Assembly (NCBI RefSeq): GCF_020387415.1
Contig: NZ_JAGWCB010000006.1
Span: forward strand, 408,009-472,008
Direction: 5' to 3'
Source of the DNA: Ideonella benzenivorans
GTDB lineage: Bacteria; Pseudomonadota; Gammaproteobacteria; Burkholderiales; Burkholderiaceae_C
Length of the DNA: 64,000 bases
Shown: positions 44,141 through 53,770 of the stretch, piece by piece
Position numbering within the stretch: position 1 is the stretch's first letter
How the letters are laid out: each line of letters opens with the position of its first letter
Position numbers and translations under genes: made by a program
The notes under the pieces: generated by a model
The model's database searches: none
What the model was told of the DNA's origin: nothing
Seen by the model: the letters and a program-made list of their open reading frames with translations, nothing else

Positions 44141-45103
44141 TCAGGCTGGCAGGCAGCCCAGGCCGTCCAGCGTGGCCTCCACCGCCGCATCCCAGGGGGT
44201 GTGCGGCTCGACGCCCAGCTGCGCGCGCAGGGCCTGGTTGTCCAGCTGCACCGGGCGTTCCCACAGGTAGCGCATCTCCAGCACCTCACGCAGCGTGGGC
44301 ACGAAGGGGGCGGCCAGCCGCACCTGCCACCAGGGAAAGGCCCGCACCCGGGGCAGCCGGCCGCTGCGCCGGCCGACCACGCGCACGATGCTCTGGACCA
44401 TCTGCGTGCCATCGGCATCCCAGTGGCCGCCCAGGTGAAAGCGGGCGAAGGGGTCCAGCGCGTCGCGCCGGGCCAGCAGGGCCACGATGCTGCGTGCCAC
44501 ATCCGGCAGGTAGGCCCATTGGTGGCCCACGCCGGCCCGGCCAGGCTGCTGCACCTGGGTGACCGGCCGGCCCGGCCGCACCAGGCCCTGGGCGAACCAG
44601 CTGTTGCCGCAGCGCGGGCCGAAGAAATCGCCCGCCCGCACGATCAGCACCCGCCCGCCGGCGGCCGCGAAGTCCTGCAGCCGCTGCTCCATCGCCACCC
44701 GGATCGCGCCCTTGCGCGTGAGCGGGTGCTGGGGCGCTGCCTCGCCCAGCAGGGCCCCGGCATCGGGGCCGTGGTTGTAGAGCGTGCCGGGCAGCACCAC
44801 CAGCGCCCGCTGGGCCCGGGCCGCGGCCAGCGTGTTCTCCAGCATGGGCAGCACCCAGTCGGCCCAGTGCCGGTAGCCGGGCGGGTTGACCGCGTGCACG
44901 ATCACCCGGGCGCCCTGGGCGGCGGTCCTCACGTCGGCGGCGTTCAGGGCGTCGCCGCGCACCCAGGACAGGCCGGTGTCGGCCGAGGGCCCGCCACGGT
45001 GCAGGGCCCGCACCGGCCAGCCGGCATCGCGCAGCTGCCGGGCCACTTCGCCGCCAATGCCGCCGGTGGCGCCCAGCACCAGGGTGCTGTGTTCGTGTTC
45101 CAT
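44141..45103 (-). CDS. NAD-dependent epimerase/dehydratase family protein
   Basis: A 320-residue protein with an N-terminal Rossmann fold (GATGGIGG near residues 10-17) of the extended SDR/NAD(P)H-binding type. The usual YxxxK pair is not clear: the segment after LYNHGPD lacks it, which resembles atypical members. Function and substrate are unknown. The start ATG lies 98 bp from a divergent LysR gene that may regulate it. Confidence 0.75.
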   Translation of the reverse strand: MEHEHSTLVLGATGGIGGEVARQLRDAGWPVRALHRGGPSADTGLSWVRGDALNAADVRTAAQGARVIVHAVNPPGYRHWADWVLPMLENTLAAARAQRALVVLPGTLYNHGPDAGALLGEAAPQHPLTRKGAIRVAMEQRLQDFAAAGGRVLIVRAGDFFGPRCGNSWFAQGLVRPGRPVTQVQQPGRAGVGHQWAYLPDVARSIVALLARRDALDPFARFHLGGHWDADGTQMVQSIVRVVGRRSGRLPRVRAFPWWQVRLAAPFVPTLREVLEMRYLWERPVQLDNQALRAQLGVEPHTPWDAAVEATLDGLGCLPA

Positions 45104-45201
45104 GGGTTCTTCCTGGTCAAAGAGGGGACAGGCGGCGATTCTGGGCAAGGGGTCCATAAAACGGAATTGGCGATCATCGGGGGTCGGCTATACATTGATG
45201 C

Positions 45202-46116
45202 ATGACCTCATCGATCAGCTGGGAGCTTTACCGGACCTTCCTGGGCGTGCTGGAGCACGGCTCGCTGTCGGCCGCGGCCCGGGCGCTGGACCTGACCCAG
45301 CCGACGGTCGGGCGCCAGTTGGCCGCGTTGGAGCAGGCCCTGGGGCTGACCCTGTTCACCCGCTCCCCCACCGGTGTGCAGCCCACCCAGGCGGCGCTGG
45401 CCCTGCGGGCGCCGGCGCAGGCCGTGCAGCATGCGGCCCGGGCGCTGGAGCGCACGGCCGCCAGCCAGGGGGCGGGCGTGCAAGGGGTGGTGCGGGTGAC
45501 GGCCAGCGAGGTGGTCGGGGTGGCGGTGCTGCCGCCCATCCTGGCGGCGCTGCGGGCCCGTCACCCCGGCCTGACGGTGGAGCTGGCCCTGTCCAACCGG
45601 CTGCAGGACCTGCTGCAGCGCGAGGCCGACATCGCGGTGCGCATGCAGGCGCCGCAGCAGGGCGCGTTGCTGGCCCGGCGGGTGGGGGCGATCGAGGTGG
45701 GGCTGCATGCCCATCCGGACTACCTGGCCCGGCACGGCACACCGCAGGACTGGCCCGACCTGGCGGGGCACAGCCTGATCGGTTTTGACACGGAGACTGC
45801 CTACATCCGCCAGGTGGGGGCGGCCTGGCCGGCCCTGCGGCGCGAGCGCTTTGCGCTGCGCACCGACAGCGACGTGGCCCAGCTGGCGCTGATCCGCGCG
45901 GGGGCTGGCATCGGCCCGTGCCAGGTGGGCCTGGCGCAGCGCGGCCCGGCCCTGGTGCGGGTGCTGCCGGCGCAGTTCGCCCTGCCGCTGGACACCTGGG
46001 TGACCATGCACGAGGACCTGCGCCACAGCCCCCGCTGCCAGGTCACCTTCGAGGCGCTGGTGCAGGGGCTGCTGGACTACCGCAGCAGTGCGGCGGCGCC
46101 GGCCTCGGTCGGCTGA
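45202..46116 (+). CDS. LysR-type transcriptional regulator
   Basis: A 304-residue LysR regulator with an N-terminal helix-turn-helix (WELYRTFLGVLEHGSLSAAA near residues 7-26, TVGRQLAALEQALG near 35-48) and a substrate-binding domain of the CrgA-like subgroup. It is divergent from the epimerase gene. A TATACA box (45189-45194) lies only 7 bp before the ATG, so its message may be leaderless. Its last 40 bp overlap the end of the oppositely oriented oxidoreductase gene. Confidence 0.85.
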   Translation: MTSSISWELYRTFLGVLEHGSLSAAARALDLTQPTVGRQLAALEQALGLTLFTRSPTGVQPTQAALALRAPAQAVQHAARALERTAASQGAGVQGVVRVTASEVVGVAVLPPILAALRARHPGLTVELALSNRLQDLLQREADIAVRMQAPQQGALLARRVGAIEVGLHAHPDYLARHGTPQDWPDLAGHSLIGFDTETAYIRQVGAAWPALRRERFALRTDSDVAQLALIRAGAGIGPCQVGLAQRGPALVRVLPAQFALPLDTWVTMHEDLRHSPRCQVTFEALVQGLLDYRSSAAAPASVG

Positions 46117-49100
46117 GCCTTGCCCGCGGGTGCTGCGGTCGGCTCTTGGGTCCAGCGCTGCAGCAGCGCGGCCCACTTCGGCCGCACGTTGGCGAGGTGG
46201 CGGGCCTTCACATGGCCATAGCCGCGGATCTCTTCCGGCAGCCGGGCGATTTCCAGGGCCAGCGGCAGGCGCTCGGCGCTCAAGTCCTTCAGCAGCGTCT
46301 CGATGCTGGCGCGGTACTCGGCGATCAGCGCGCGTTCGGTGCGCCGCTCCTCGCTGTGGCCAAACGGGTCCAGCCAGCGGCCGCGCAGGCCTTTGCACTT
46401 GGCCAGCACACCCATCACCGGCCGCACCCAGGCGCCGAAGGCGGTCTTGCGCGGTTGGCCGTCGTCTCCGCGGCGGGCGAACAGCGGCGGCGCCAGGTGG
46501 TGCTGCAGCTTCACCGGGCCGTCGAAGGTGGCGGCGATCTGGGCGGCGAAGGCCGGGTCGGTGTGCAAGCGGGCCACCTCGTACTCGTCCTTGTAGGCCA
46601 TCAGCTTGAACAGGGAACGTGCCACCGCCTCGGTCAGGCGGGTGCTGCCGGCCGGGGCCACCGTTGCTTCGGCGGCGCGCACCCGGTCGACGAAGGCGCG
46701 GTACTCGGCGGCGTAACCGGCATTCTGGTAGGCGGTGAGGAACTCGACGCGGCTGCCAATCAGTTCGTCCAGCGCGGGGCGCTTGACCAGCTGGATCACC
46801 TGGGCCGTCTGCGTCAGGGCCTGCACGGCGGTCAGGTCATGGGCGCAGCGGCGGCCCCATTCGAAGGCGGCCTTGTTCTTGTCGATCTGCACGCCGTTGA
46901 GCTCCATGGCCCGCATCAGCGATTCGCGCGTCAGCGGGATGCGGCCCTTCTGCCAGGCGTAGCCCAGCATCATCGGGTTGGTGTAGATCGAGTCGCCCAG
47001 CAGCTTGACCGCCAGGGCCTCGGCGTCGAAGGCGCCCAGGTGCCCGCTGCCCACCGCGCGGCCGATGGCGGCCTCGCAGGCCTCGTTGGGGAAGACCCAG
47101 TCCGGGTCGGTCACGAAGGCCGCGGTGGGGGTGCGGTGGGTGTTGAGCGCCACGTAGGTGCGCTCGGGGTGCATGACCGCCAGCGTGGTCTTGCCGGCGG
47201 TGACGATGGCCTCGCAGCCGATCACCAGGTCGGCCTTGGCCGTGTCCACCTTGGTGGTGTGGATGGCGTCGATGGTGTCGGCGATCTGCACATGGCTCCA
47301 GGTGGCGCCGCCCTTCTGGGCCAGGCCGGCGGCGTCCTGGGTGATGACGCCCTTGCCCTCCATGTGGGCCGCCATGCCCAGCAGCTGGCCGATGGTGATG
47401 ACCCCCGTGCCGCCCACGCCGGCCACCACGATGCCCCAGGCGCTCTGGGCCTCGGGCAGCACCGGCTCGGGCACGGGGGGCAGGGTGGCCGTCTGGCCGG
47501 TCACCGGGGCGGGCTTCCTGAGCGTGCCGCCGGTGACGGTGACGAAGCTGGGGCAGAAGCCCTTCACGCAGGACAGGTCCTGGTTGCAGCTGCTCTGGTT
47601 GATCTGGCGCTTGCGGCCGAACGGCGTCTCCAGTGGCTCCACCGAGACGCAGTTGCTCTTCTCGGAGCAGTCACCGCAGCCCTCGCAGACCAGGGGGTTG
47701 ATGACGACGCGGGTGTCGGCGCCGGCCAGCGTGCCGCGCTTGCGGCGGCGGCGCTTCTCGGTGGCGCAGGTCTGGTCGTAGATGATGATGGTGGTGCCTT
47801 TGAGCTCGCGGAACTCGCGCTGGATGCGGTCCAGCTCGTCGCGGTGGTGCACCGTCACGCCGGTGGGCAGGTCCACCCGGGCGTACTTGTCCGGCAGGTC
47901 GCTGACGATCACCAGCTTGGCCACGCCCTCGGAGAGCAGGCTGGTCATGATCTGCAGCACCGAGTGGCCTTCCGGCCGCTCGCCCACGCGCTGGCCGCCC
48001 GTCATGGCCACCGCGTCGTTGTAGAGGATCTTGTAGGTGATGTTCACCCCGGCGGCAATGCTCTGGCGGATGGCCAGCAGGCCGGAGTGGAAGTAGGTGC
48101 CATCGCCCAGGTTGGTGAAGATGTGCTGTTCGTTCGTGAACGGCGCCTGGCCCACCCAGGGCACGCCCTCGCCGCCCATCTGGGTGAAGGTGGCGGTATG
48201 GCGGGTGGGCATCCAGCTGACCATGTAGTGGCAGCCGATGCCGGCCACCGCGCGCGAGCCCTCGGGCACGCGGGTGCTGGTGTTGTGCGGGCAGCCCGAG
48301 CAGAACCAGGGCACGCGGTCGCCGGTGGTGGCGCCGGCGCTGGCCAGGGCGGCCAGCTCGCGCTCCTTGGCCTCGATCACCGCGATGCGCTGGTCCATGC
48401 GGCGGGCGATGTCCTCGGGCACGCCCAGCTTCTTCAGCCGCTTGGCGATGGCCTTGGCGATGAGGGCCGGCGTCAGGTCGGCCTTGGCGCGCAGCAGCCA
48501 GTTCTCGCTCGGGTTCGGGCGGCTCCATTCGCCGCCGGAGAGGTCGGCGTCATCGCCTTCCTCGAACTTGCCGATCACATTGGGCCGCACATCGGCGCGC
48601 CAGTTGTACAGCTCCTCCTTGAGCTGGTACTCGATGATCTGGCGCTTTTCCTCGACGACCAGGATCTCCTGCAGGCCCAGGGCGAACTCGCGGGTGATGT
48701 GGGCCTCCAGCGGCCACACCACGTTGACCTTGTGCAGCCGGATGCCCAGGCGGTGGCAGGTGGCCTCGTCCAGGCCCAGATCGGCCAGGGCCTGGCGGGT
48801 GTCGTTGAAGGCCTTGCCGCTGGCGATGATGCCGAAGCGGTCCTGGGCGCTCTCGATCACGTTGTAGTTGAGTTTGTTGGCCCGCACATAGGCCAGCGCG
48901 GCGTACCACTTGTGGTCCATCAGCCGGGCTTCCTGCTCCAGCGGTGGGTCCGGCCAGCGGATGTGCAGGCCGCCCGGCGGCATGGGGAAGTCCTCGGGCA
49001 GGATGATCTTGACCCGGTCGGGCGAGACGTCCACCGTGGTGGCCGACTCCACCACTTCCTGGATGGTCTTCATGCCCGTCCACACGCCCGAGAAGCGCGA

Positions 49101-49700
49101 CAGCGCCCAGGCGTGCAGGCCCATGTCCAGGATGTCCTGCACGCTGGAGGGGAAGAAGGTCGGGAAGCCGCAGGCCTTGAACACGTGGTCGCTCTGGTGC
49201 GGTGCGGTGGAGCTCTTGCTCACATGGTCGTCGCCGGCGATGGCGATGACCCCGCCAAAGCGGCTGGTGCCGGCCATGTTGGCGTGCTTGAAGACGTCGA
49301 TGCAGCGGTCCACGCCCGGGCCCTTGCCGTACCACAGGCCGAACACGCCGTCGTACTTGGCCTTCTCGGGAAACAGGTCCAGTTGCTGGGTGCCCCAGAC
49401 CGCGGTGGCGCCGAGCTCCTCGTTGACGCCGGGCTGGAAGACGATGTGCTGGGCCTGCAGGTGCTTCTTGGCCTGCCACAGGGCCTGGTCGTAGCCGCCC
49501 AGCGGGGAGCCGCGGTAGCCGCTGATGAAGCCGGCGGTGTTCAGCCCGGCCATGGCGTCGCGGGTGCGTTGCAGCATGGGCAGGCGCACCAGGGCCTGCA
49601 CCCCGCTCATGAAGGCCCGCCCGGTGGGCAGGGCGTACTTGTCATCCAGCGAGACCGTCTCAAGGGCCTGACGGACGGCGTCGGTCAGCGGGGCATTCAT
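46077..49700 (-). CDS. Indolepyruvate ferredoxin oxidoreductase, one-chain type
   Basis: A 1207-residue protein joining all parts of an indolepyruvate:ferredoxin oxidoreductase. N-terminal thiamine-diphosphate domains come first (GYRGSPLGGYDQ near residue 60, GEGVPWVGQAPF near 510). A cysteine-rich Fe-S section (CEGCGDC and CNQDLSCVKGFCP) lies near 670-715. A gamma-type domain follows (GVGGTGVITIGQLLG near 765), then a C-terminal conserved region. It oxidises aryl- or branched-chain 2-oxo acids to acyl-CoA. The Lrp-type gene is divergent and probably regulates it. Confidence 0.9.
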   Translation of the reverse strand: MNAPLTDAVRQALETVSLDDKYALPTGRAFMSGVQALVRLPMLQRTRDAMAGLNTAGFISGYRGSPLGGYDQALWQAKKHLQAQHIVFQPGVNEELGATAVWGTQQLDLFPEKAKYDGVFGLWYGKGPGVDRCIDVFKHANMAGTSRFGGVIAIAGDDHVSKSSTAPHQSDHVFKACGFPTFFPSSVQDILDMGLHAWALSRFSGVWTGMKTIQEVVESATTVDVSPDRVKIILPEDFPMPPGGLHIRWPDPPLEQEARLMDHKWYAALAYVRANKLNYNVIESAQDRFGIIASGKAFNDTRQALADLGLDEATCHRLGIRLHKVNVVWPLEAHITREFALGLQEILVVEEKRQIIEYQLKEELYNWRADVRPNVIGKFEEGDDADLSGGEWSRPNPSENWLLRAKADLTPALIAKAIAKRLKKLGVPEDIARRMDQRIAVIEAKERELAALASAGATTGDRVPWFCSGCPHNTSTRVPEGSRAVAGIGCHYMVSWMPTRHTATFTQMGGEGVPWVGQAPFTNEQHIFTNLGDGTYFHSGLLAIRQSIAAGVNITYKILYNDAVAMTGGQRVGERPEGHSVLQIMTSLLSEGVAKLVIVSDLPDKYARVDLPTGVTVHHRDELDRIQREFRELKGTTIIIYDQTCATEKRRRRKRGTLAGADTRVVINPLVCEGCGDCSEKSNCVSVEPLETPFGRKRQINQSSCNQDLSCVKGFCPSFVTVTGGTLRKPAPVTGQTATLPPVPEPVLPEAQSAWGIVVAGVGGTGVITIGQLLGMAAHMEGKGVITQDAAGLAQKGGATWSHVQIADTIDAIHTTKVDTAKADLVIGCEAIVTAGKTTLAVMHPERTYVALNTHRTPTAAFVTDPDWVFPNEACEAAIGRAVGSGHLGAFDAEALAVKLLGDSIYTNPMMLGYAWQKGRIPLTRESLMRAMELNGVQIDKNKAAFEWGRRCAHDLTAVQALTQTAQVIQLVKRPALDELIGSRVEFLTAYQNAGYAAEYRAFVDRVRAAEATVAPAGSTRLTEAVARSLFKLMAYKDEYEVARLHTDPAFAAQIAATFDGPVKLQHHLAPPLFARRGDDGQPRKTAFGAWVRPVMGVLAKCKGLRGRWLDPFGHSEERRTERALIAEYRASIETLLKDLSAERLPLALEIARLPEEIRGYGHVKARHLANVRPKWAALLQRWTQEPTAAPAGKAQPTEAGAAALLR

Positions 49701-49902
49701 GGCGCGGCTCCTGGGCCCGGCGGGCCCGTTGGGAAAGGCCGTGCGGCGCCCGGGGCGGCTTGTGGCCACGCCGGGCCCGGTGCACGGCCGGGATGTGGCG
49801 TCAGTGTAGGAAGTTCGTGGCGACAAGTGCTTGCGTTCGCTTGCCGGAACACCCCATCTGGCGCAACATCATTTCGTCAAATTCACAAATCAAGATTGAG
49901 TC
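49701..49902. promoter_or_regulatory. Divergent promoter region between oxidoreductase and Lrp-type genes
   Basis: This 202-bp gap separates two divergent starts. Its right part (about 49868-49900) is clearly richer in A and T than the surroundings, as expected for Lrp-family binding and for promoters. No confident -35/-10 pair or repeat was identified. Confidence 0.4.
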
Positions 49903-50427
49903 ATGCCGGAAAATCGCGAATTCGGGATAACCCGTGGATCTGGCGCGGTGGCGCTGGACCGCTATGACGTGGCCATCCTGCAGGCGCTGCAGCGCGATGC
50001 CCGGCAGTCCAACGCCGAGCTGGCGGCCCACATCGGCCTGTCGGCCGCGCCCACCTGGCGCCGGGTGCGCCGGCTGGAGGAGCTCGGGGTCATCACCGGC
50101 TACCGCGCCGAGATCGACCGCCGCAAAATCGGCCTGGGCGTGCTGGCCTTCGTGCGGGTGGACACCGAACGCGACAACGGGGAGGCCATCCATGCCTTGG
50201 AGGACGCGATCCGCGGCCTGCCCGAGGTGATCGCCTGCCACTACATCAGCGGCGCCGGCACCTTCGAGCTGCAGGTGCTGGTGACCGACCTGGACGCCTA
50301 TTCCCGCTGGACCCGGGACACCCTGTTCTCGCTGCCCAACGTGAAGGATCTGCACACCAGCTTCTCGCTGGGCGAGGTCAAGGCCGGGGCAGCGTTGCCG
50401 CTGGACCACTTGCTGCCACCCCGCTGA
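49903..50427 (+). CDS. Lrp/AsnC family regulator
   Basis: A 174-residue protein with an AsnC-type helix-turn-helix (about residues 18-75; LDRYDVAILQALQRDARQS, then AELAAHIGLSAAPTWRRVRRLE) and an RAM ligand-binding domain (about 85-165). It is about 15 residues longer at the N-terminus than many relatives. Its divergent position suggests that it controls the 2-oxo acid oxidoreductase in response to an amino acid, a common pairing in Burkholderiales. Confidence 0.87.
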   Translation: MPENREFGITRGSGAVALDRYDVAILQALQRDARQSNAELAAHIGLSAAPTWRRVRRLEELGVITGYRAEIDRRKIGLGVLAFVRVDTERDNGEAIHALEDAIRGLPEVIACHYISGAGTFELQVLVTDLDAYSRWTRDTLFSLPNVKDLHTSFSLGEVKAGAALPLDHLLPPR

Positions 50428-50530
50428 GCCCCACGGGGGACACAAAGCGGACATACCCTCCAAGGAATGCACAGAATGGACAGTGACAGGGCTTCAGTGG
50501 CTGCGCGTGTCTGACGAACCCATTGAGACG

Positions 50531-51682
50531 ATGAACCTTTCCGCGGCGAACTTTTTCGATACCTTGCTGGGCCCTCAAGGCCCGCAGCGCGTGCGGGCGT
50601 CCCAGTCGCTGCTGGCGCTGGGGCTCTACCTGGCTTTCGCCGTGGTGTTGCAGGTCGAGGTGGCCCTGGGCATGGTGAGCGAGGCGCATGACCTGCCGCT
50701 CACCCTGTTCGGCCTGGGCGGCAGCCTGTTGTTCTATGGGCTGATCCGCTCGGGGGCCAACCTGCGCATGGCGGAGCCTTCGCTGACCCGGCCGCAGATG
50801 GTGTTCGGCATGGTGGCCTCCACCTGGGCCTACCTGATCAGCGGGCCGGCCCGGGGCAGCATCCTGGTGCTGATGCTGGTCATCCTGATGTTCGGCCAGT
50901 TCGGCCTGCCGCCCCACGAAGGGCGGCGCATGGCGGGGCTGGGCTTCCTGATGCTGGCGCTGGGCATTGCCTGGCGGGCCTGGTCGCAGCCGGGCCACCC
51001 GGACCTCAAGCTGGACCTGGTCCACCTGATGTTCGCGGGCATCGTCTTCACCGGGGTGGTCGCCATCTCCGTGCGGCTGGGGCGCATGCGCGACCGCCTG
51101 CGCGAGCAGGCCGCCGATCTGAAGCTGGCGCTGGCGCGCAACCAGGAGCTGGCCACCCGGGACGGGCTGACCGGCCTGACCAACCGGCGGGCCATGCTGC
51201 AGCAGATGACGATCGCCGCGCGCGAGATCGAGCGGCACCACCAGCCGCTGGCCCTGGTGCTGTTCGACCTGGATCATTTCAAGCAGATCAACGACACCCT
51301 GGGCCATGCCGCGGGCGACCGGGTGCTGCAGCGCTTTGCCGAGGTGGCCCTGTCCGAGGTGCGGGCGGGCGATGTGCTGTCGCGCTGGGGCGGCGAGGAG
51401 TTTTTGCTGATGCTGCCGCGTTCCGGCCTGGAGGAGGCCTGGCGCTGCGCCGAGCGCATCCGCGCCCGTCTGGCGGCCCGCCCGCCGGACAGTGGCTGGC
51501 GCGGCGCGCGGATGACGTTTTCGGCCGGGGTCTCGGCCTGCTACCAGATGGACCGGCTCGAGGAGGCCATCGAGGCGGCGGACCGGGCGATGTACCTGGC
51601 CAAGGCCACGGGCCGCAACCGCACCGAACTGGCCGCCGGGCCGGGCATGGGGCAGCCGTCCCACGAGGAGAACACGCTGTGA
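50531..51682 (+). CDS. Membrane-bound diguanylate cyclase
   Basis: A 383-residue protein with five to six N-terminal membrane spans (about residues 25-185), a short coiled linker, and a GGDEF domain (about 205-370) with the intact GGEEF site and an RAGD inhibitory site five residues before it. It should make cyclic di-GMP in response to a membrane signal. A GTG 48 bp upstream could extend it; the ATG is preferred. The next gene overlaps its stop. Confidence 0.88.
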   Translation: MNLSAANFFDTLLGPQGPQRVRASQSLLALGLYLAFAVVLQVEVALGMVSEAHDLPLTLFGLGGSLLFYGLIRSGANLRMAEPSLTRPQMVFGMVASTWAYLISGPARGSILVLMLVILMFGQFGLPPHEGRRMAGLGFLMLALGIAWRAWSQPGHPDLKLDLVHLMFAGIVFTGVVAISVRLGRMRDRLREQAADLKLALARNQELATRDGLTGLTNRRAMLQQMTIAAREIERHHQPLALVLFDLDHFKQINDTLGHAAGDRVLQRFAEVALSEVRAGDVLSRWGGEEFLLMLPRSGLEEAWRCAERIRARLAARPPDSGWRGARMTFSAGVSACYQMDRLEEAIEAADRAMYLAKATGRNRTELAAGPGMGQPSHEENTL

Positions 51683-52404
51683 GGAAGGACCAGGCGCTGC
51701 GTCGGCGCAGCCTGTTGGGGGCTGCGCTGCTGGCCATCGGGTGGCCGGCGCTGGCGGCCGGAACACCGACCGTCAACCTGCGCATTGAGCTGCGCTGGCG
51801 GCAGGAGCCGGGCCCTGCCGTGGCGCCTGGCACGGTCATCGTGCGCAGCGATGGCCGCCGCGTCGACTCGCACGGGCCCGGGCAGGTCTGGCGCAGTGCG
51901 CCGGCGCCGGCCGATCCGCTCTCCCCGGAAGGCACGCTGCCGGTGGTGACGGTGCGCAATGGCACCCAGGCCCGGGTGGCGCTGACCCGCTGGCGGCCGG
52001 TGACCTCCACCGAATGGCGCTGGCGCACCGACAGCGGCACCACGGCCACCTCGGCAGCGCAGGCGTCCGGGCAGGCGGAGCTGCGCGGCCGCAGCGACTG
52101 GCAGCCCGACACGGCCCAGCTGACACTGCAGCCCCGCTGGGCCGGCGGCCAACAGCCGGTGAATCTGTTCTATGGCCTGCGCCTGCCGCAGGCGCTGGAT
52201 GGCGATGTCGCCGAGGCGCCGCCGCGCGTGCTGGAAGGCGAAGGCGAGCTGCTGCTGCCGCTGGGCCGCTGGACCCCGTTGGGGCAGTGGGCCGCCAGCC
52301 CGCCGGTGGGCCGGCACGGCGACGTGGTCACCAGCACCCGCGATGTCGGTGGCGCCGGCACGGCCGAGCTGCGCTGGCTCGAGGTGCGCATCACCCGCCC
52401 CTGA
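51679..52404 (+). CDS. Secreted hypothetical protein
   Basis: A 241-residue protein that I do not recognise. It has an N-terminal basic stretch and hydrophobic segment (RRRSLLGAALLAIG, residues 9-22) ending in ALAA, so it is probably exported; the twin-arginine-like start could also suit Tat export. The rest is beta-strand-rich and charged, with no cysteine pairs or catalytic motif. The GTG start overlaps the diguanylate cyclase stop by 4 bp, so the two are probably co-expressed. Confidence 0.65.
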   Translation: MRKDQALRRRSLLGAALLAIGWPALAAGTPTVNLRIELRWRQEPGPAVAPGTVIVRSDGRRVDSHGPGQVWRSAPAPADPLSPEGTLPVVTVRNGTQARVALTRWRPVTSTEWRWRTDSGTTATSAAQASGQAELRGRSDWQPDTAQLTLQPRWAGGQQPVNLFYGLRLPQALDGDVAEAPPRVLEGEGELLLPLGRWTPLGQWAASPPVGRHGDVVTSTRDVGGAGTAELRWLEVRITRP

Positions 52405-52431
52405 ACCGGTTGAGCCGGCGGGGCGGCTGGA

Positions 52432-53625
52432 TCAGGAGCGCGGCCAGAGCACCCACATGCGCAGTGGCTGCTTCATGCGGCCGGCCTGGGTCTCGGCCTC
52501 GTCGCCCCAGCCCCAGAAATAGTCGACCCGCACCGCGCCGGTGATGGCGCTGCCGGTGTCCTGTGCCATCACCAGGCGCTGCAGCGGCCGGGTGGACAGC
52601 GGCTCGGTCGTGTCCAGCCAGACCGGCGTGCCATACGGCACCGAGGCCGGGTCCACCGCCACCGAGCGGCCGGGCGTCAGCGGCACCGCCTGCGCGCCCT
52701 TGGGCCCCAGGCTGGGGTCGGGCAGCGGCTCCTCGCGGAAGAACACGTAGCGCGGGTTCTGCCACAGCATCTCCTGCACCCGCCGCGGGTTGCGCCGGGC
52801 CCAGTCCTTGATGCCCGGCCAGGAGGCCTCGCCCGGCTTGAGCTCACCCTGGTCGATCAGCCAGCGGCCGACGGACTTGTAGGGCTGGCCGTTGTGGCCG
52901 GCAAAGGCCAGCCGCACCAGGCGCTGGCGGCCATCGGCCTCGGTCATCTGCAGCCGGCCCGAGCCCTGGATCTGCAGCACCAGCGCATCCAGCGGGTCCT
53001 CGACCCAGGCGATCTCGCGTCCCTTCAGAGCCGTTTGCGCGGCCGGTTGGGTCTCGATCTGCTGGCGGGTCCAGTAGGGCTTGCGCCAGGCCAGGTCGGG
53101 CGGCGCCTGGTAGAGCGGCACCCGCTGGGTGGCGCTGGGCCGGCGGCTGGCCGCCACCAGCGGCTCGAAGTAGCCGGTCACCAAGCCGGTGGGATCGCCT
53201 TCGGGCGACTCGACGCGGTAGACCTTCAGGTGCTGTTCCAGCCAGGCGCGGGCAGCGGCATCGTCGGCCGGCTGGGTCTGGCGCACGCCGGCGCAGACCC
53301 GGGCCCAGCTCGACAGCGGGGTCTGGCAGCCGCGCTGCAGTGCCGGCCAGAGCTCCAGCGCCCGGTCCTGGCTCCAGCCGGGCAGTTCACCGAAGCTGGC
53401 CGGCACCCAGCGGGCATGGCTGCGCTCCAGCGTGCCGGCGGGGGCCGGTTGCACGGCGGGGTGGGCCGGTGCCGGGGTTGGCGCGGGCACCGTGGGTTCA
53501 AGGGGCACGTGGCTGCAGCTGGCCAGCAGGGCGGCGCCGGCCAGGCTGCTCAGGCAGGATGCCAGGCGGGCCGGGGCGGCCCACAATGGCGCAATGCCGG
53601 CACTGCGGCGGACAGGAGACGACAT
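52432..53625 (-). CDS. mltA: Membrane-bound lytic murein transglycosylase A
   Basis: A 397-residue lipoprotein with lipobox LLASC (Cys near residue 37), an MltA domain (about 140-300, with GYFEPLV and DALVLQIQGSGRL) and a C-terminal 3D domain (about 300-395, AQDTGSAITGAVRVDYFWG with its three conserved aspartates). It cleaves peptidoglycan to anhydromuropeptides. The ATG at 53625 lies in a CATG shared with the divergent small gene; an in-frame ATG at 53676 is the alternative. Neither has a good ribosome site. Confidence 0.9.
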   Translation of the reverse strand: MSSPVRRSAGIAPLWAAPARLASCLSSLAGAALLASCSHVPLEPTVPAPTPAPAHPAVQPAPAGTLERSHARWVPASFGELPGWSQDRALELWPALQRGCQTPLSSWARVCAGVRQTQPADDAAARAWLEQHLKVYRVESPEGDPTGLVTGYFEPLVAASRRPSATQRVPLYQAPPDLAWRKPYWTRQQIETQPAAQTALKGREIAWVEDPLDALVLQIQGSGRLQMTEADGRQRLVRLAFAGHNGQPYKSVGRWLIDQGELKPGEASWPGIKDWARRNPRRVQEMLWQNPRYVFFREEPLPDPSLGPKGAQAVPLTPGRSVAVDPASVPYGTPVWLDTTEPLSTRPLQRLVMAQDTGSAITGAVRVDYFWGWGDEAETQAGRMKQPLRMWVLWPRS

Positions 53626-53764
53626 GGGATGGTTGCTGCTGGAAGCCCTGATCGCGGCCGGGCTCTTGGTCTTCATGGTGTGGTGGACGATGGGTTCGCG
53701 GCGCCGGCAGGATGCGCCGGCCGACGACGACGTGCCGCCGGATGCGCCTTCGGACGCCCCGTGA
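53624..53764 (+). CDS. Small membrane protein, 46 residues
   Basis: An open frame of 46 codons with a strong AGGAG ribosome site 7 bp before the ATG. It encodes one hydrophobic span (about residues 3-23) followed by RRR and an acidic, Pro/Ala/Asp-rich tail, in an orientation suggesting the tail lies in the cytoplasm. Its start codon overlaps the mltA start on the other strand. I do not recognise a named family. The ribosome site and the positive-inside pattern support it as a real gene. Confidence 0.6.
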   Translation: MGWLLLEALIAAGLLVFMVWWTMGSRRRQDAPADDDVPPDAPSDAP

Positions 53765-53770
53765 GCATTG

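Noticed and set aside
45918..49967. Plus-strand open frame of about 1350 codons
   Set aside because: It is antisense to the indolepyruvate oxidoreductase, which has clear domains; there is no ribosome site or recognisable domain.
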